DNA of 10,083 bases, taken from the NCBI GenBank assembly GCA_036244855.1, contig BQKZ01000344.1, positions 1 to 10,083 on the forward strand. The letters run 5' to 3'. The notes under the pieces are model-generated. The model searched no databases, was not told where the DNA came from, and saw nothing but the letters and a program-made list of their open reading frames with translations. Shown piece by piece: positions 7,786 through 10,083 of the stretch; positions within the stretch are counted from its first letter, which is position 1; the number at the start of each line of letters is the position of its first letter. The DNA is from Temnopleurus reevesii (Eukaryota; Echinodermata; Echinoidea; Temnopleuroida; Temnopleuridae). The position numbers and the translations under genes were made by a program.

Positions 7786-8565
7786 CTTTCAGTCTGGATC
7801 CAATACTGTACCAAATAATATTTTTACTGCAAAGTTTAGCCAGAGACATGGGTTGCCTGCCATACCAACAACCCTTGAGAGGTCACCAGAGATCAAATGA
7901 TTTCAGATATGAGTAGGAACATGAGACCTGAGAAGATGGGGTAAGGGACTGTGAAATTATTATTCAAGTTAAAAATAAGACTAACTCAGACTTGATATCA
8001 GTCAGAGTCAAGGGTTGCTAGCCATAGCAGCAATTGTGGAGAGGTCATTAGATGTCAATTCCCGTCAGTTGGAGTCAGTAAAATGAGAATGTAGAGGATG
8101 GGGATAGGGGACTATAGAATTCGTATTGAAATAAAAGATAATACTCTTTCAGCCTAGATCGCAGACTATGCAATTAGAGATGAAGTTGGGGTGAAAAATT
8201 CAATGCAGGGTCAGAGTCAAGGGTTGCCTGCCATAACAACAACCCTGGAGAGGTCACGGGAGGTCAAGTCATGTCAGATATCAGATAGTAACATGAGAAT
8301 GTAGAAGATGGGAGAGGGACTGGAATTTTTATTTAAGTCAAAGCTGAAATGAATTTAGACTTGATACAAGACTATGCCATCACTGATGAAGTTGGGGTGA
8401 AAAATCCAATACAGGGTCAGAGTCAAGGGTTGCCTGCCATAACAACAACCCTGGAGAGGTCAACCGAGGTCAACTCATATCAGATACGAGTCAGTAACAT
8501 GAGCCCATGGAAGGTGGGGTAAGGGACTGTGGAATGATTTACCGAAATCAAATAAACACAGCAAG
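7786..8565. repeat. Four-copy degenerate tandem array (units about 160-206 bp)
   Basis: Aligned unit starts (AGWCTKGAT-like motif) are at 7791, 7988, 8151 and 8357. The conserved core GGGTTGCCTGCCAT is at 7850, 8221 and 8427, with a diverged version GGGTTGCTAGCCAT at 8012. Each core is followed by a GAGAGGTCA-like segment, ATGAGA, GATGGG and GGGACT. Copies 3 and 4 are closest: about 60 bases around the core differ at two positions. Copy 2 lacks roughly 44 bases carrying the GATGAAGTTGGGGTGA segment seen in copies 3 and 4. No frame stays open through the array. The family is unknown to me, and it may be a decayed satellite-like local amplification. Confidence 0.88.
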
Positions 8566-8890
8566 TGAAATTCCACAAAGGTTATCTCCAGTCAGAATCC
8601 TCCCCACAAGACGATGATAGCAGGTCTAGACGACAACACCTCTGTGTTTGTACCTTGGAACTGGTATGTGTTCAGAGCAAAGAGATATGACTAGTATTGA
8701 ACATACTGTACAGTGAATAATTTCACTTTTCATATTTGATAAGCAGTTTCAGACACAGCTGTAAAATGTTAAAAAACTGTTCAAGAACTGTACGGTTCTA
8801 TGTGAAGAAGTTGCTAAACAAAACATCTTTTGTGTAGCAATCACGCTAAAATGTGTTGCAAACTGTGATGCAATGCCAGAAAAATTATTT
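8566..8890. other. Unassigned sequence with a short open segment
   Basis: Nothing firm is present. A plus-strand frame is open from about 8572 to a TAG at 8692-8694, including an ATG at 8614. It follows an acceptor-like TTATCTCCAG ending at 8591. The 26 residues after the ATG begin MIAGLDDNTSVF and resemble no family I know. No AATAAA follows closely. Confidence 0.3.
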
Positions 8891-9075
8891 CCTGCTATAT
8901 AGGCATAATTTTTTTTTTTTGCCACCATAAATTCGCTAAAATTTTAGCTCATTAAAATGCCCATGCACTTGTGCACAAAAATTTGTCAGAATGTGAAAAT
9001 GAAAACTCGCTGAAATTCAGTGAATTATCAAAAAAAAATTAAAAAAGGTCTTAAATTCAGTGGATTATCAAAACA
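8891..9075. repeat. Probable decayed dispersed repeat with palindrome and short direct repeat
   Basis: The segment contains a 12-T run, then GCCACCATAAATTC and a perfect 14-bp palindrome GCTAAAATTTTAGC (8935-8948). A direct repeat of AAATTCAGTGRATTATCAAAA lies at 9013-9033 and 9053-9073. The clustered CGCTAAAATTT/CGCTGAAATT phrases resemble the CGCGAAAATTT-type repeats I associate with marine invertebrate genomes. That family link is from memory and unverified. Confidence 0.4.
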
Positions 9076-9285
9076 TTTATAGATGCTAGAATATTGACTT
9101 TTACAGTGTTAAAATGTAACATACATGTAATGTGGACTTTATAGATCTACAATGTAAAACAATGGGATGAGGATGCTAAGAATTTATATAAATTTATGTT
9201 TTCCAAGGGGTTTCTTTGGTAAAATCCTGGGAGAAGTTTGTCTAAATTGGTAAATTGTACAAGTTTGGTTTGTTAGGCCGCCCCA

Positions 9286-9317
9286 CAGCTCTCCACCCTC
9301 CCCCTCCCCTCCCCCCA
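9286..9317 (+). repeat. C-rich simple-sequence patch
   Basis: A short C-dominated run includes CCCTCCCCCTCCCCTCCCCCC. It is low complexity and its complement is G-rich. No coding or structural RNA assignment is made. Confidence 0.65.
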
Positions 9318-9463
9318 ACAAAAAGCACCATCAAGAAAACTTAAAATCTTTTAGTGTCTGTCACCATACCTCAATCTCATTATTGAAAGAAGGGCTGATT
9401 TTTTTTATAGAAAAGGTCAAGGGTGATGCTAAGATGGACTTTAGGCAGGAGTTGGGGGAGGGA

Positions 9464-9840
9464 TGAAGTTTTTCATCCACTCCTTTCTCAATTTTTGCCC
9501 TCTTCTTTCTCCTCTCTCCTTTCATTTTTAATGCACATTCTGCTTTTCTTCTCCCCTCCTCTCCTTTTCCTTTTAAAATTAGCATTCTTGTCTATTCACC
9601 ATTATTGCCCAGCTTTCCTCTCAATCAATCTCTGCTGTGCTCTCATATGTCCCCTCTTCATCTCTGTCCCTCTTGTAATTTCCTTTTTTCCCCTCATCTT
9701 TCACTTTCTCCCTTTTCCCCTCTCTCCTTTGTTTCTCCTCCTTTGCACTCTCTTCTTTATCTCAAATATTTTACTCATTAAATTTTAATGTTTTAGCTTC
9801 CCCATCTTCTCATTGACACATTCTCTTCTACCCCCTTTTC
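9464..9840 (+). repeat. Long pyrimidine-rich tract (polypurine on the minus strand)
   Basis: For about 375 bases the plus strand is dominated by T and C, with many CTCCTCTC, TTTCTC and CCCCTCTT runs and only scattered purines. This explains the 121-codon plus-strand frame at 9423-9788 (Phe/Leu/Ser/Pro-rich) and the Lys/Glu/Arg-rich minus-strand frame. Both are composition artefacts, not genes. Confidence 0.85.
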
Positions 9841-10083
9841 TAATGTGAATAAAAATTTATTATTTGATTTGTATTGAAATGACCCCATTTTTGTGTTTTC
9901 TTTCTTGCGTGATTGTCCAACCTTTGAATATTGGTCTGGCAATTTTGCTGTTCGGAATGGTATTTTGAGGCTGTGTATCTAGGGGTTGAATGTTTCGTGA
10001 GAGCTAAAATGCATGAAAATGTTCTGTGCCAACTGAAGGACAGCCCATGTATCAATATGTCTTTTGAAAGAGGCATTGCCTAC
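9841..10083. other. Unassigned end of window
   Basis: No repeat, exon or RNA could be supported. A 78-codon minus-strand frame (9840-10076) lacks any recognisable domain and is within chance expectation. An AATAAA (9848-9853) follows the pyrimidine tract but has no associated gene here. Confidence 0.45.

Noticed and set aside
9361..9585. Lys/Glu/Arg-rich minus-strand ORF
   Set aside because: It is the complementary artefact of the same low-complexity tract.
9423..9788. 121-codon plus-strand ORF, the longest in the window
   Set aside because: It is a translation of the pyrimidine-rich tract: almost entirely Phe, Leu, Ser, Pro and Ile, with no domain. Length is explained by the lack of purines needed for stop codons.
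1..10083. CRISPR arrays, bacterial operons, tRNA or rRNA genes
   Set aside because: Repeats are long, few, degenerate and without regular spacers. I saw no convincing tRNA B-box arrangement or rRNA sequence, and there is no prokaryotic gene organisation.

Overview
The window looks like non-coding DNA from an AT-rich animal nuclear genome, not bacterial or viral DNA. I see no long open reading frame and no Shine-Dalgarno/operon structure. There are degenerate tandem repeats, homopolymer runs, a MITE-like element and vertebrate/invertebrate-type splice signals. GC is roughly 36-38% by eye. The 8-base palindrome TACATGTA occurs five times, and the flavour of the repeats suggests a marine invertebrate, with a sea urchin or other echinoderm as my best guess. 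That assignment is an inference and was not tested by any search.

Layout: 1-629 is an imperfect two-copy tandem duplication (period about 350 bp). 640-1068 is unremarkable, with two odd homopolymer blocks. 1069-1823 is a three-copy tandem array (units about 278, 259 and 218 bp). 1824-2756 is AT-rich with nothing I recognise. 2760-2989 holds a candidate non-coding (5' UTR-like) exon with a good acceptor and a strong CAG|GTAAGC donor. 3452-4122 is a sharply delimited CpG-rich block and the best candidate for a promoter/first coding exon. It contains an ATG in good Kozak context at 3967 that opens about 20 codons and ends at donor-like sites at 4025/4029. 4123-6250 is AT-rich, probably intronic or intergenic. 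6251-6426 is a 176-bp element with perfect 16-bp terminal inverted repeats. 6557-7069 holds a palindrome, a small minisatellite and a diverged tandem duplication. 7786-8565 is a four-copy tandem array with a conserved hairpin-forming core. 8890-9075 resembles a decayed dispersed repeat. 9464-9840 is a long pyrimidine-rich tract. The last 240 bases show nothing specific.

The simplest reading is the 5' end of a plus-strand gene (one or two 5' exons between about 2.76 and 4.03 kb) followed by a long repeat-rich intron. The alternative is a fully intergenic or intronic segment in which those exon signals are chance. I recognise no protein, tRNA, rRNA or known transposase, and I found no convincing previously undescribed system. 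The most interesting items are the CpG-rich block with its candidate coding exon, the inverted-repeat element with unusual directly repeated subterminal motifs, and the three unrelated medium-length tandem arrays in one 10-kb window.
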